Shown: in pieces, positions 45,091 to 53,762 of the stretch
Layout of the letters: each line of letters opens with the position of its first letter
Position numbering within the stretch: position 1 is the stretch's first letter
From: Bacteroidota bacterium
GTDB lineage: Bacteria; Bacteroidota; Bacteroidia; Cytophagales; Cyclobacteriaceae
Length of the DNA stretch: 56,759 bases
Direction: 5' to 3'
Assembly: GCA_024280115.1 (NCBI GenBank)
Contig: JAJRQT010000073.1
Location: forward strand, 1-56,759
The notes under the pieces: generated by a model
Databases searched by the model: none
Told to the model about the DNA's origin: nothing
Seen by the model: only the letters and a program-made list of their open reading frames with translations
Translations under genes and position numbers: made by a program

Positions 45091-46458
45091 TTGAAAACGA
45101 TTCTAATTTTTGGTTCAGGGCGTTCAGCTCCTTCGCTTATCAAATATCTTGCAAAAAAGAGTATTGAATTTGATTGGCAGATTATCATTGCCGATAAACA
45201 GACTACCCTGGCAAAAAAGTATATTGCCGGATACTCCAATTGTAAGGTTGTTGATCAGGACATCAACGATGAAAATTCTAGAGATAAGCTGATAGGCAAT
45301 GCTGACCTCGTTTTATCTATGCTACCTGTTCGCTTTCACACATTGGTATTATCCGGCTGTCTGAACCACAAAGTAGATCTCATCACCCCCTCTTACGAGT
45401 CAAAGGAGATGAAAGACCTGGAGCAGGAAATAAATAGTGCAGGAATATTAGTATTAAATGAGATGGGGTTAGACCCAGGGATAGATCACATGTCTGCTAT
45501 GAAAGTAGTTGATGAGATCAGGAAAGACGGAGAGCTGACTGCTTTCGAATCGTTCACCGGCGGATTAATGGCGCCCGGATATGATGAAAACCCATGGCAA
45601 TATAAATTTACCTGGAATCCAAGAAATGTGGTGATTGCCGGACAGGGGGGGACGGTTCGTTTTCTACACAATGGAAGGTATAAATATATTCCATACACCA
45701 AAGTTTTCAGACGCACGGAAAGAATTGAAATTGAAGATTATGGAACTTTTGAAGGTTATGCCAACCGGGATTCTCTGGATTATTTAGATAAATATGGGCT
45801 CGATGGAGTTTCCACTATTTATCGTGGTACGCTCCGTCGCCCGGGCTTTTGCAGGGCTTGGGACCTCTTTGTGCAGCTTGGAGTTACGGATGATACCTTT
45901 ATTGTCGAGGATTCTGAATCGATGACATTCAGAGAGTTTATCAACTCATTTCTCCCTTACAACCCAACCGATTCCGTTGAACTCAAATTGATGCAATACT
46001 TGAAGATTGACCAGGATTCCGGTCTTATGGAAAAACTGAAATCATTAAACATTTTTTCCGATCAGATAATAGGTTTGAAACGTACAACCCCGGCGAAAAT
46101 TCTGGAACATATTCTGAAAGAAAGCTGGACGATGCAAGCAGATGATAAGGATATGGTGGTGATGTGGCACAAGTTTTTCTATCATGCATCAGATGGAAAA
46201 TCTTATCAGAAAACCAGCTCCCTGGTGGTGCTGGGAGAAGATTCAAGTCATACTGCTATGGCGAAAACAGTAGGCCTCCCAATGGGAATTATGGCAAAAC
46301 TGATTTTAAACCGGGAGATAAGTTTAAAAGGATTGCATTTACCCGTCAAAAAGGAAATCTACGAACCGATACTGAAGGAATTAAAACAATTTGGAATACA
46401 ATTTAAAGAACAAATAATACCTCAAACAGATAATTATGAAAACCAACCTATCTTCTGA
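45091..46458 (+). CDS. Saccharopine dehydrogenase-family protein (glutamate-forming type)
   Basis: The 455-residue protein has an N-terminal Rossmann fold (ILIFGSGRSAPSLIKYL) and the eukaryote-like saccharopine reductase/LYS9 motifs LVLSMLPVRFHTLVLSGCL, NEMGLDPGIDHMSAMKVVD, FTGGLMAPGYDENPWQYKF and YRGTLRRPGFC. It would split saccharopine into glutamate and 2-aminoadipate 6-semialdehyde. The only usable start is TTG at 45091, 22 bp after the previous stop. Its 3' end overlaps the aldehyde dehydrogenase gene by 23 bases, a sign of translational coupling. Confidence 0.88.
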   Translation: MKTILIFGSGRSAPSLIKYLAKKSIEFDWQIIIADKQTTLAKKYIAGYSNCKVVDQDINDENSRDKLIGNADLVLSMLPVRFHTLVLSGCLNHKVDLITPSYESKEMKDLEQEINSAGILVLNEMGLDPGIDHMSAMKVVDEIRKDGELTAFESFTGGLMAPGYDENPWQYKFTWNPRNVVIAGQGGTVRFLHNGRYKYIPYTKVFRRTERIEIEDYGTFEGYANRDSLDYLDKYGLDGVSTIYRGTLRRPGFCRAWDLFVQLGVTDDTFIVEDSESMTFREFINSFLPYNPTDSVELKLMQYLKIDQDSGLMEKLKSLNIFSDQIIGLKRTTPAKILEHILKESWTMQADDKDMVVMWHKFFYHASDGKSYQKTSSLVVLGEDSSHTAMAKTVGLPMGIMAKLILNREISLKGLHLPVKKEIYEPILKELKQFGIQFKEQIIPQTDNYENQPIF

Positions 46459-47992
46459 AATAGCTTCAATATTTAAAAAACTACAAATATCAGAGACTAA
46501 CCCATCCTACTGTACCGGATTGAATTGGGCAGAAATTAATGGAGAAAAAGCATTTGCAGTTACGACACCGATAACCAATGAGGTGATCGGTCATGCAGAA
46601 GAAGTCAGTTCTGATGATTATGAAAAGGTAATCCAAACCGCACAAACGGCATTTAATAAATGGCGATTGATACCTGCTCCGCAGCGAGGTGAAGTTGTCC
46701 GCCAATATGGGTTGGTACTGAGAAAGTTTAAGCATGAGCTTGGCACTTTAGTAAGCATCGAATGCGGAAAAATATTGCAGGAGGGCCTTGGTGAAGTACA
46801 GGAAATGATCGATATCTGTGATTTTGCCGTTGGACTCTCAAGACAATTGTACGGATTTACCATGCATTCCGAACGGCCTCAACACCGAATGTACGAGCAT
46901 TATCATCCTATTGGAGTGGTGGGTATTATTTCTTCGTTTAATTTCCCTGTTGCTGTCTGGGCCTGGAATACTATGATTGCGGCCGTATGTGGTGATGTGA
47001 CCGTTTGGAAACCATCAGAGAAAGTACCATTAACTGCAATTGCATGTTTTAAAATTTTCAGTGATATACTTCAGGAAAATGATGTTCCGGAGGGCGTTTT
47101 TAATTTGATCATTGGTGGCGCGGCTGTTGGAGCGCAAATGTCTAAAGATTCACGAATTCCTTTGATTTCAGCCACAGGGTCTATTGTAATGGGTAAAAAA
47201 GTAGGAGCGGCTGTAGGATCGAGGCTGGGTAAGTCTATCCTGGAATTGGGTGGCAATAATGCCATTATCATCAGTCCAAATAGTGATATTGAAATGGCAG
47301 TGAGAGCTGCAGTATTTGGAGCTGTGGGGACGAGCGGACAGCGATGTACTTCCACAAGAAGATTGATTATTCATGAGGATATTTATAATCAGATAGCCGA
47401 TAGATTGATCAATATTTATAAAACGTTGACAATCGGCAGCCCATTGGACGAAAATAATCTGGCAGGTCCGTTGATTGATCAGGATTCCGTAGCTAAATAT
47501 TTGAATGCCATCTTGGAAATTAAACGTGCAGGGGGTAAGATTTTATATGGAGGAGAAGCATTAACGGGTGGAGAATATGATAAGGGAAATTATGTGCTGC
47601 CCACCATCGCCGCTGTACAGAATGACTATGCCATTGTGCAGGAAGAGACTTTTGCCCCAATTCTATACTTGATAAAATATAACGGAAATATTGAAAATGC
47701 CATTCATATTCAGAATGATGTGAAGCAGGGATTATCATCAGCGATTTTCACCAATAGTTTGAGGGAAAGTGAATTATTCCTTTCTCACGCCGGATCGGAT
47801 TGTGGAATAGCGAATGTAAATATCGGTACCTCCGGTGCGGAAATAGGAGGGGCTTTCGGTGGAGAAAAAGAAACCGGAGGAGGTAGAGAATCAGGCTCCG
47901 ATGCGTGGAAGTTTTACATGCGAAGGCAGACCAATACCATTAATTATGGAACCTCTTTGCCATTGGCTCAGGGTATCAAGTTTGATGTGTGA
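46436..47992 (+). CDS. ALDH7-type 2-aminoadipate semialdehyde dehydrogenase
   Basis: The 518-residue protein matches the antiquitin (ALDH7A1) group: HYHPIGVVGIISSFNFPVAV-type cofactor loop, catalytic Glu270 in LELGGNNAI and Cys304 in GQRCTSTRR. The characteristic C-terminal GAEIGGAFGGEKETGGGRES continues into GSDAWKFYMRRQTNTINY. It would oxidise the semialdehyde from the preceding enzyme to 2-aminoadipate with NAD. It overlaps the saccharopine dehydrogenase gene by 23 bases. Confidence 0.92.
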   Translation: MKTNLSSEIASIFKKLQISETNPSYCTGLNWAEINGEKAFAVTTPITNEVIGHAEEVSSDDYEKVIQTAQTAFNKWRLIPAPQRGEVVRQYGLVLRKFKHELGTLVSIECGKILQEGLGEVQEMIDICDFAVGLSRQLYGFTMHSERPQHRMYEHYHPIGVVGIISSFNFPVAVWAWNTMIAAVCGDVTVWKPSEKVPLTAIACFKIFSDILQENDVPEGVFNLIIGGAAVGAQMSKDSRIPLISATGSIVMGKKVGAAVGSRLGKSILELGGNNAIIISPNSDIEMAVRAAVFGAVGTSGQRCTSTRRLIIHEDIYNQIADRLINIYKTLTIGSPLDENNLAGPLIDQDSVAKYLNAILEIKRAGGKILYGGEALTGGEYDKGNYVLPTIAAVQNDYAIVQEETFAPILYLIKYNGNIENAIHIQNDVKQGLSSAIFTNSLRESELFLSHAGSDCGIANVNIGTSGAEIGGAFGGEKETGGGRESGSDAWKFYMRRQTNTINYGTSLPLAQGIKFDV

Positions 47993-48575
47993 GTAAAAGC
48001 TATTTTCCATTGGGTTTCGTTAAACTATTTCCTTAATAGCTCTATAGTCTATTGTTCATTAAAGATTTTCACTAGGTTTTCAGAATTTAAAAAGTTGGCT
48101 GCTATCCGTACAAACTTTTTTTTTAGACACTCCTTATTCTTATTGTCTTTTACAATTTTAACATGCAACTCAGTTTATTCTATCTCACCTATCACTGATT
48201 CCAATGCAAAATATAGGGATCAATAGGTATTTCTGGTTGGAGGGATAATTTCTAAACAAGAAGATAAAGTGAAGACATCTTAGTGATATTTCAATAAAAG
48301 ACCGTGATCAAAATTCTTCATTGAGTTATGAGCGATGGCCGGTCAAAACAGCGGGGGTGTGCTGGCAATGCGCGCGGAAGCATTGTTTTGACAAGATTTT
48401 TCTTTGTTTCGTTTCTTTTCATCGAATGGAAAAGAAATGAAAATCCATAAACTATCTTACTCAAAAACACACGTAAAATACATTAGCTTTGAAAGCTCAT
48501 ACATACTTTGGTTGCGATTCATTTTGTATTTACCCCAGGTTTTAAACTTGATCTGGTATTATCTTTCATGGTACC
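47993..48575. other. 583-bp convergent gap with the large repeat
   Basis: Apart from the 290-bp repeat copy B (48217-48506), the gap is AT-rich. The left part has no recognisable terminator after the ALDH7 stop. Confidence 0.5.
48217..48506 (-). repeat. Large dispersed repeat, copy B (290 bp)
   Basis: It is the reverse complement of 25861-26183 without the roughly 30-bp GC-rich insert. The central block around AAAACAATGCTTCCGCGCGC (minus-strand sense) and the flanks are well conserved. It sits between convergent genes. Confidence 0.8.
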
Positions 48576-48920
48576 CTATTTAAAATTTTGAATAATCCTT
48601 TGCCTGTCTTCATTTTCCTTATCGCTTTTATGGTATAATTCGATAAAAATTATTTGTTGTTCTTCATCAAAGTACGCATAAACCAGCCTCAATCCAGAAT
48701 TTACACCACGACCTTTCAATGCTTTGCAGGCTATTTTCCTCACTTTAATTATGCATGTTTCTAAACCCAGGTTATCAATACGAAAACTGAAAGGTGGACT
48801 TGCATCAGGCTTAACAACCAGTACCTTTCTGACCACCTCCAAATCATCTTTCAGTGTCCTATATTTTTTAAAAAGCTTTTTAAAATCCTTTTTGAATTCA
48901 TGCAACTCGTCATAAGTCAT
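48576..48920 (-). CDS. RelE/ParE-like toxin
   Basis: The 114-residue basic protein has the small RelE-fold outline: N-terminal helices (EFKKDFKKLFKKYRTLKDDLEVV), then strands with CIIKVRKIACKALKGRG, GLRLVYAYFDEEQQIIFIEL and the ending YHKSDKENEDRQRI. It overlaps the antitoxin gene by 4 bases (ATGA), and the antitoxin comes first. RelE relatives cut mRNA at the ribosome or act on gyrase (ParE). Which applies is not visible. The partner is of the Panacea type rather than a classical RelB. Confidence 0.75.
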   Translation of the reverse strand: MTYDELHEFKKDFKKLFKKYRTLKDDLEVVRKVLVVKPDASPPFSFRIDNLGLETCIIKVRKIACKALKGRGVNSGLRLVYAYFDEEQQIIFIELYHKSDKENEDRQRIIQNFK

Positions 48921-49714
48921 TCTTCTTCAATTTCTTCCACATAATTTCGAACAGAAAATGGAGGTTCACGATAAAAAGCCAATTCATAATCTATCTCTTC
49001 TCCCTCCCTGGATGCTAACCAGGGCATATCTTTATGCGAATAATTGCTAATTGCCGAGGCAGACCAGTCGCTCATTTGTTCAATGACCTTATCAATAACT
49101 TCTTTTTCACTTGCTTTCAATTCATCTAAATCTGCCTTTACTAAAGGTAAATAACGAGTCTGGGAATAGCCGTGATACTCAGTTTTAACTCTTTGAATCT
49201 GCCTTTGATCAATCATCTGCAGTATAATTACATCAAGCTTTTGAGGAACTGGTCCGAAGGGTAATTTGCGATATTTGGCACCTGTTAAATGTCCCTCATA
49301 TAGCTCGTAATAATTGAAGTCTAAAAAATATAGCAACTTATAAAGGACAGTTTCACCAACATTTGGTTTGCCGGCACATCTTTCCAAAACATACAATAGT
49401 ACATTTTTAAACTTTTGGACATTTATTGTTGGAACTGAAATTCGTTCCTCAATTTTTGAAGGTTTGGTTTCATCTTTTATTTCCTGATTTATCAGGAAAT
49501 CTCCGGACATGAAATCATCTATTGAGAAGCCTAAGACCATTGATAATTGCTGTAATTCAAGAGCATTAACATTTCTATTTCCCAATTCAACCTGAGCTAA
49601 AGATGATCGGGAAATATTGATGCTTTTAGCCAGATTCTGTTGAGATAAACCCTTCCTTTTGCGAAGTTCAGCAATCCTTTGACCTATTTGCGATTGAGAC
49701 AAAAATGTGTCCAT
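48917..49714 (-). CDS. HTH-Panacea (DUF4065) antitoxin/repressor
   Basis: From the ATG at 49714 the protein has 265 residues (an upstream extension to 49753 would run into the operator). An Xre-type helix-turn-helix covers about 8-62 (LRKRKGLSQQNLAKSINISR, SSLAQVELG). A Panacea/DUF4065 domain (about 100-215) includes VLYKLLYFLDFNYYELYEG, GAKYRKLPFGPVP and SDWSASAISNYSHKDMPW. Panacea proteins neutralise unrelated toxins. The added HTH suits autoregulation through the direct repeats upstream. Confidence 0.85.
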   Translation of the reverse strand: MDTFLSQSQIGQRIAELRKRKGLSQQNLAKSINISRSSLAQVELGNRNVNALELQQLSMVLGFSIDDFMSGDFLINQEIKDETKPSKIEERISVPTINVQKFKNVLLYVLERCAGKPNVGETVLYKLLYFLDFNYYELYEGHLTGAKYRKLPFGPVPQKLDVIILQMIDQRQIQRVKTEYHGYSQTRYLPLVKADLDELKASEKEVIDKVIEQMSDWSASAISNYSHKDMPWLASREGEEIDYELAFYREPPFSVRNYVEEIEEE

Positions 49715-49753
49715 ATCTAATTCATTATTCCTATTAATAAAGCAAAAGTACAT

Positions 49754-49792
49754 TATGTTTCAATATCAAACAAGTATATGTTCTAATATCAA
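49754..49792. promoter_or_regulatory. Direct-repeat operator of the toxin-antitoxin operon
   Basis: TATGTTTCAATATCAA (49754-49769) and TATGTTCTAATATCAA (49777-49792) match at 14 of 16 positions, spaced 23 bp, about 40 bases upstream of the antitoxin ATG. Two helical turns of spacing fits cooperative binding of two HTH dimers. Confidence 0.6.
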
Positions 49793-49805
49793 GCACATTA
49801 TTTTT

Positions 49806-50018
49806 ATGACAAAAGTAAAATTTATTAAAACTCCATTGGCAGAGGAATCACTTGCAATCTGAAGTACAATCAGATACTTTTATAAAAAAATATACGGTCA
49901 GCATATTGTGCGTGGTTACGTCATTGCCGACCATAAAAGGGAAGCACCTTCATTGATAAAAATTATCATTTCTATAGAGCGCAAGAGAGAATTAAGGGAA
50001 AATATTGGAGAAATTTAA
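49806..50018 (+). pseudogene. Small gene interrupted by one in-frame TGA
   Basis: Frame from ATG 49806: 18 codons (ending EESLAI), then TGA at 49860-49862. The same frame stays open for 51 more codons to TAA at 50016-50018, including YGQHIVRGYVIADHKREAP and ERKRELRENIGEI. Reading through, it would be a 70-residue basic protein. A single substitution from CGA (Arg) to TGA would explain the stop. It is divergent from the antitoxin gene and shares its operator region. The family is not recognised. Confidence 0.5.
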
Positions 50019-50080
50019 ACAGTTCAATAAACTAATTTGCATATTAAACTCACCTTATAAATTCATAAAGGAAATCTAAA

Positions 50081-50914
50081 ATGAAAAAATTAATAATAGT
50101 TACGTTTATCGCAATATTTACAATTGCAATAGTAGAGGTTAAAAGTTTAAACCAGGCCTCTCATCAACCGGTTGTTACACAAAATCAAGCTGTTGACAAA
50201 ACCATTAAATTATTTAATGGCATTGATTTAACAGGCTGGTACACCTTTCTTCAAAACAGGGGGCGCGATAATGACCCTAAAAATGTTTTTACTGTGCAGG
50301 ATGGAATGATCAGAATTTCCGGTGAAGAGTGGGGGTGTATCACTACAAAAGATGAATACGAAAATTACACTATTGTGCTGGAGTTTAAATGGGGTGGGAA
50401 AACCTTTGAACCCAGATTGGAAAAAGCCAGGGATAGTGGTTTACTGTTACATTCTCAGGGCGAGGATGGCAGCTCGAATGGGATATGGATTAATTCCATT
50501 GAGTGCCAGATAATTGAAGGTGGCACCGGCGACTTTATTGTTGTTGGTGATGGAACTGATAAATTTGAAATTACCAGTACTGTAGCTCCTGAAAAACAAG
50601 AGAGCTCATATGTTTTTCAACCGGACGGCCAAAATGCAACAATCCAGAAAGGCCGCATTAATTGGTTTAACCGCGATCCGGATTGGAAGGATATCATCGG
50701 TTTTAGAGGGAAAAATGATGTTGAGAAACCTGTTGGAGAATGGAACACGTTGAAGTGTATTGCTTTAGACGGACAGATATCAATATATCTCAATGGTGCG
50801 TTGGTGAATTGGGCGACAAACGTAAAACCGGATAAAGGTCGTATTCAGATACAGTCAGAAGCTGCCGAAATTTTTATTAGACGTGTGGAATTAACACCAC
50901 TAAGCAAAAAATAA
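50081..50914 (+). CDS. Secreted DUF1080 protein
   Basis: The 277-residue protein has a signal peptide (IVTFIAIFTIAIVEVKS). One DUF1080 jelly-roll spans about 45-275: LFNGIDLTGWYTF opens it, ISGEEWGCITTKDEYENYTI and ARDSGLLLHSQGEDGS follow, and IYLNGALVNWATNVKPDKG and IQIQSEAAEIFIRRVEL close it. This matches the form of 3-keto-glycoside hydrolase relatives more closely than the one at 42674. It begins the sugar-related cluster at 50-54.5 kb. A palindromic element separates it from the DUF6807 gene. Confidence 0.88.
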   Translation: MKKLIIVTFIAIFTIAIVEVKSLNQASHQPVVTQNQAVDKTIKLFNGIDLTGWYTFLQNRGRDNDPKNVFTVQDGMIRISGEEWGCITTKDEYENYTIVLEFKWGGKTFEPRLEKARDSGLLLHSQGEDGSSNGIWINSIECQIIEGGTGDFIVVGDGTDKFEITSTVAPEKQESSYVFQPDGQNATIQKGRINWFNRDPDWKDIIGFRGKNDVEKPVGEWNTLKCIALDGQISIYLNGALVNWATNVKPDKGRIQIQSEAAEIFIRRVELTPLSKK

Positions 50915-50954
50915 AGAAAGTATTGCAAAAAGGTGAAATGCTTTCAATAAGAGA

Positions 50955-51093
50955 AGGGCAATCGAGTTTAGAAAGATTCGACATCCTACACCTCGGTCTG
51001 TAGCTCACAGACCGATAATTTGAATTGTTTAATGGTCTGTGAGCCACAGACCATGGCTTTTTAAATTATTTTTACTTTAAACTCGATCGCCCT
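50955..51093. repeat. Palindromic element, GGTCTGTG-hairpin family, locus 2 (139 bp)
   Basis: Terminal inverted repeats AGGGCAATCGAGTTTA (50955-50970) and TAAACTCGATCGCCCT (51078-51093) match at 15 of 16. Inside are two hairpins: CGGTCTGT/ACAGACCG (50994-51014) and ATGGTCTGTG/CACAGACCAT (51032-51054). It lies between two genes of the sugar cluster, ending 44 bases before the next ATG. Confidence 0.7.
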
Positions 51094-51136
51094 GCAGCAG
51101 GTGGGGCTAATAAACCAAAAATTGAATTATAAATTG

Positions 51137-52126
51137 ATGACACAAGTAAGACTCATATGCTGGAATTTTGGTGCGATAATAAAAATAACTCAGAGGGGAA
51201 TTCCATTAATTATTTTCATCATAATCTTTAGTCAGCGACCGATTGAAGCACAAAAATTGCATACTGTGCAGTCCGCGGATGGGATATTGGTGCTTGAAGG
51301 GCGTGACAGTATTCTTTTTTACAGGTCATCTGCGAAATCTTTAAACGGTAACTACAATAGGGCTGATTATATTCATCCATTGTGGGGATTAAATGGCGAT
51401 GTACTGACATTGGATTTTCCAGAAGACCATCCACAGCACAGAGGTGTTTTTTGGGCCTGGCGTCAAATAAAGGTAGATGGAAAATATGCAGGAGATTCAT
51501 GGCTTTGTGATGATTTTTCTTGGGATGTAAAGCAAATTGAAGTTGAGAATGCGTCAGATACTTCTCTTGTTATTCAAACAGATGTAAATTGGAAATCTCC
51601 CAGGATTAGAGATCGCCAGGGTGAGCAGATACCATTTGTTTTAGAAAAAGTTACTATCAGAGTATATAAAAAACAATTGCAGTATCGCCTGATTGATATG
51701 GAAATCCGGTTAAAAGCGTTGATGAAAAATGTGTCAATAGCAGGGTATGATAATGAAAGCGAATTGGGTGGATTTTCAATTCGTATGAAAACGCCGAATG
51801 ATTTGACCTTTGTTTCTAACAGTGGCGAGTTGATTCCTCAGTGGCCGGCTGTGGAGGCTGGTCCATGGATAGATATTTCAGGAACTTTGGGTTCTGTTGG
51901 GGAGCGATCAGGTATTGCTATCCTGACGAATGTAAATAATCCATTACCGTGGAATATTTGGAATCTGCGTAAGAAAAACAGCATGCAAAATGTTGTTTTC
52001 CCAGGGAAAAAGGCTGTTGTTTTACCATTGGATGATATTGTTGTATTAAAATACCGCATGATGCTTTACGATGGCCAATCAGATTTTATCCGTACTGACA
52101 AGTTGTATAAGTCATTTAATGAATAA
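51137..52126 (+). CDS. DUF6807 (PmoA-like) secreted protein
   Basis: With the ATG at 51137 (a GTG at 51101 is the alternative) the protein has 329 residues and a late but clear signal segment (IPLIIFIIIFSQRPIEAQ). DUF6807 features are IHPLWGLNGDVLTLDFPEDH with PQHRGVFWAW, the conserved His-rich turn, and the C-terminal GIAILTNVNNPLPWNIWNLR. Members accompany sugar catabolic genes in Bacteroidota and Planctomycetota. The name PmoA in databases is historical and no methane oxidation is implied. Its biochemical role is unknown. Confidence 0.8.
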   Translation: MTQVRLICWNFGAIIKITQRGIPLIIFIIIFSQRPIEAQKLHTVQSADGILVLEGRDSILFYRSSAKSLNGNYNRADYIHPLWGLNGDVLTLDFPEDHPQHRGVFWAWRQIKVDGKYAGDSWLCDDFSWDVKQIEVENASDTSLVIQTDVNWKSPRIRDRQGEQIPFVLEKVTIRVYKKQLQYRLIDMEIRLKALMKNVSIAGYDNESELGGFSIRMKTPNDLTFVSNSGELIPQWPAVEAGPWIDISGTLGSVGERSGIAILTNVNNPLPWNIWNLRKKNSMQNVVFPGKKAVVLPLDDIVVLKYRMMLYDGQSDFIRTDKLYKSFNE

Positions 52127-52366
52127 CCTCAAACGCGTCTCGATTTTGCCCTGCATTATCAAAAGAAGAAAAGATAATATTCTGCCTATTTAATATGGAA
52201 ATGGCCTCAAGATCGGCTTATGATTTAGTTTTAGATGTATTCTATAATATCTCCGGGAAAAATCATGTATTAGCATCTGAATAATCAGTAAAATAATTGT
52301 AATTTTCTGAATGACTATTAAGTGAATTTTTCTATATAAAATTATATAATCTTAAACTACATAAAA

Positions 52367-53401
52367 ATGGCTGGTAAATTTAGATTTACATTCGGGCCCT
52401 GGAATATCCATGAAGGAGCAGATGTTTTTGGCCCTGCGGTTCGTAAGACAATCGAATTCGAAAAGAAACTTGAAATGTATAAGAATCTCGGTTTTAGTGG
52501 GGTCCAATTTCATGATGATGATGCAGTTCCTGTTCTGGAGGGTAAATCGGCTTCTCAAATTGCATCTGAAGCAAGATCTCTAAAACAAAGACTTGATGAT
52601 ATGGGACTAAAAGCTGAGTTTGTAGCTCCAAGGCTTTGGGAAGATTCAAGGACTATTGACGGTGGATATACCTCAAACGATCCGGCATGTCGTAAATATG
52701 CCATAGAACGATCGAAAATATGTATTGATATCACCAAAGAATTAGGCATTGATCTCGTTGTCCTCTGGTTAGCCAGGGAAGGGTCCTATATTCGTGAATC
52801 AAAAGATAGCGTGGTGGCTACTGAAAGATTGGTGGATGCCATAAACGTCATGTTGGGTTATGATCCTGATATTCGCATTTGTGTTGAACCCAAACCCAAC
52901 GAACCAATGGACCATGCTTATATACCAACCACAGGACATGCCATTGCCTTGGGGATGCTTACCGATGATGCTGACCGGGTGGGAGTGAACATCGAAAGCG
53001 CACATGCCATTCTGGCCGGGCTGGATCCTTCAGATGAGATGGGGTTCGCGCTGGCGCATAACAAGCTATGGACTGTTCACTTGAATGACCAGAACGGCTT
53101 AAAGTTTGACCAGGATAAATCTTTTGGATCAGTTGATTTGAGAAGGGCATTTAACCAGGTCCGAATTCTTGATAGGCATGATTATGGTAAAAATGGTGAA
53201 TGGGTAGGTCTTGATGTAAAGGCCATGAGAACTCAGAAGGATGAAAAGGCTACCGCTCATTTAACCAATAGCCTGGAGATGTTTAATCTTTTATTAAAAG
53301 CATCCCGCAGTACAGATGATGCAAAAATCGATTCATTTATTGCAGAAAGGAATTACGAAGCGCTCGATCTTTATATAATGAAACACATTATGGGTAGATA
53401 G
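52367..53401 (+). CDS. Xylose-isomerase-like TIM-barrel protein
   Basis: The 344-residue protein aligns with xylose isomerase landmarks: FTFGPWNIHEGADVFGP near the N-terminus, GVQFHDDDAVP (the position of the FHDxD catalytic-site segment), CVEPKPNEP (about 173-181; Glu/Lys metal site), VGVNIESAH and VHLNDQNGLKFDQDKSFGS. It is shorter than type I xylose isomerases (about 390). It would isomerise a sugar or keto-sugar in the cytoplasm using divalent metals. Neighbouring DUF1080 and SDR genes suggest a non-standard hexose. Confidence 0.85.
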   Translation: MAGKFRFTFGPWNIHEGADVFGPAVRKTIEFEKKLEMYKNLGFSGVQFHDDDAVPVLEGKSASQIASEARSLKQRLDDMGLKAEFVAPRLWEDSRTIDGGYTSNDPACRKYAIERSKICIDITKELGIDLVVLWLAREGSYIRESKDSVVATERLVDAINVMLGYDPDIRICVEPKPNEPMDHAYIPTTGHAIALGMLTDDADRVGVNIESAHAILAGLDPSDEMGFALAHNKLWTVHLNDQNGLKFDQDKSFGSVDLRRAFNQVRILDRHDYGKNGEWVGLDVKAMRTQKDEKATAHLTNSLEMFNLLLKASRSTDDAKIDSFIAERNYEALDLYIMKHIMGR

Positions 53402-53762
53402 TATCAAATACATTCAAAGTCTGTATGTTTTGAACCTGATGGGAAATAGAAAAGAGTTATTAGGGTTGCTCTTAGGAATCCTCAAACCTGGTTTTCCTCC
53501 GGCGGTTAATATTATTGATTTAACTGGTATTGCAATTGTGCTGCTTATAATACTCCCGGGAATCCCTTTTTTAATATAATTGCAATAAAAGGAAGCAATT
53601 TGTTCATTGTGTAAATTACCAGGTGTTTCCAATCATATTATATAATTGTCTTGTACACACTAAATTATTGTGCTACATTGCTCAACTGACATGTTGCATA
53701 AATGGTTAATTATAAGTCAGTTATCTAAATACTTTAATTTCTATTTACCAAAAAATCGCACT
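53402..53762. other. 361-bp intergenic stretch
   Basis: Nothing definite is seen. The minus-strand frame at 53414-53632 has no features of a gene, and the upstream extension of the SDR frame to 53670 lacks a plausible start. Confidence 0.4.

Noticed and set aside
49860..49862. Selenocysteine or readthrough at the in-frame TGA
   Set aside because: No SECIS-like hairpin directly downstream and no selenoprotein family match were seen. A plain nonsense mutation is simpler.
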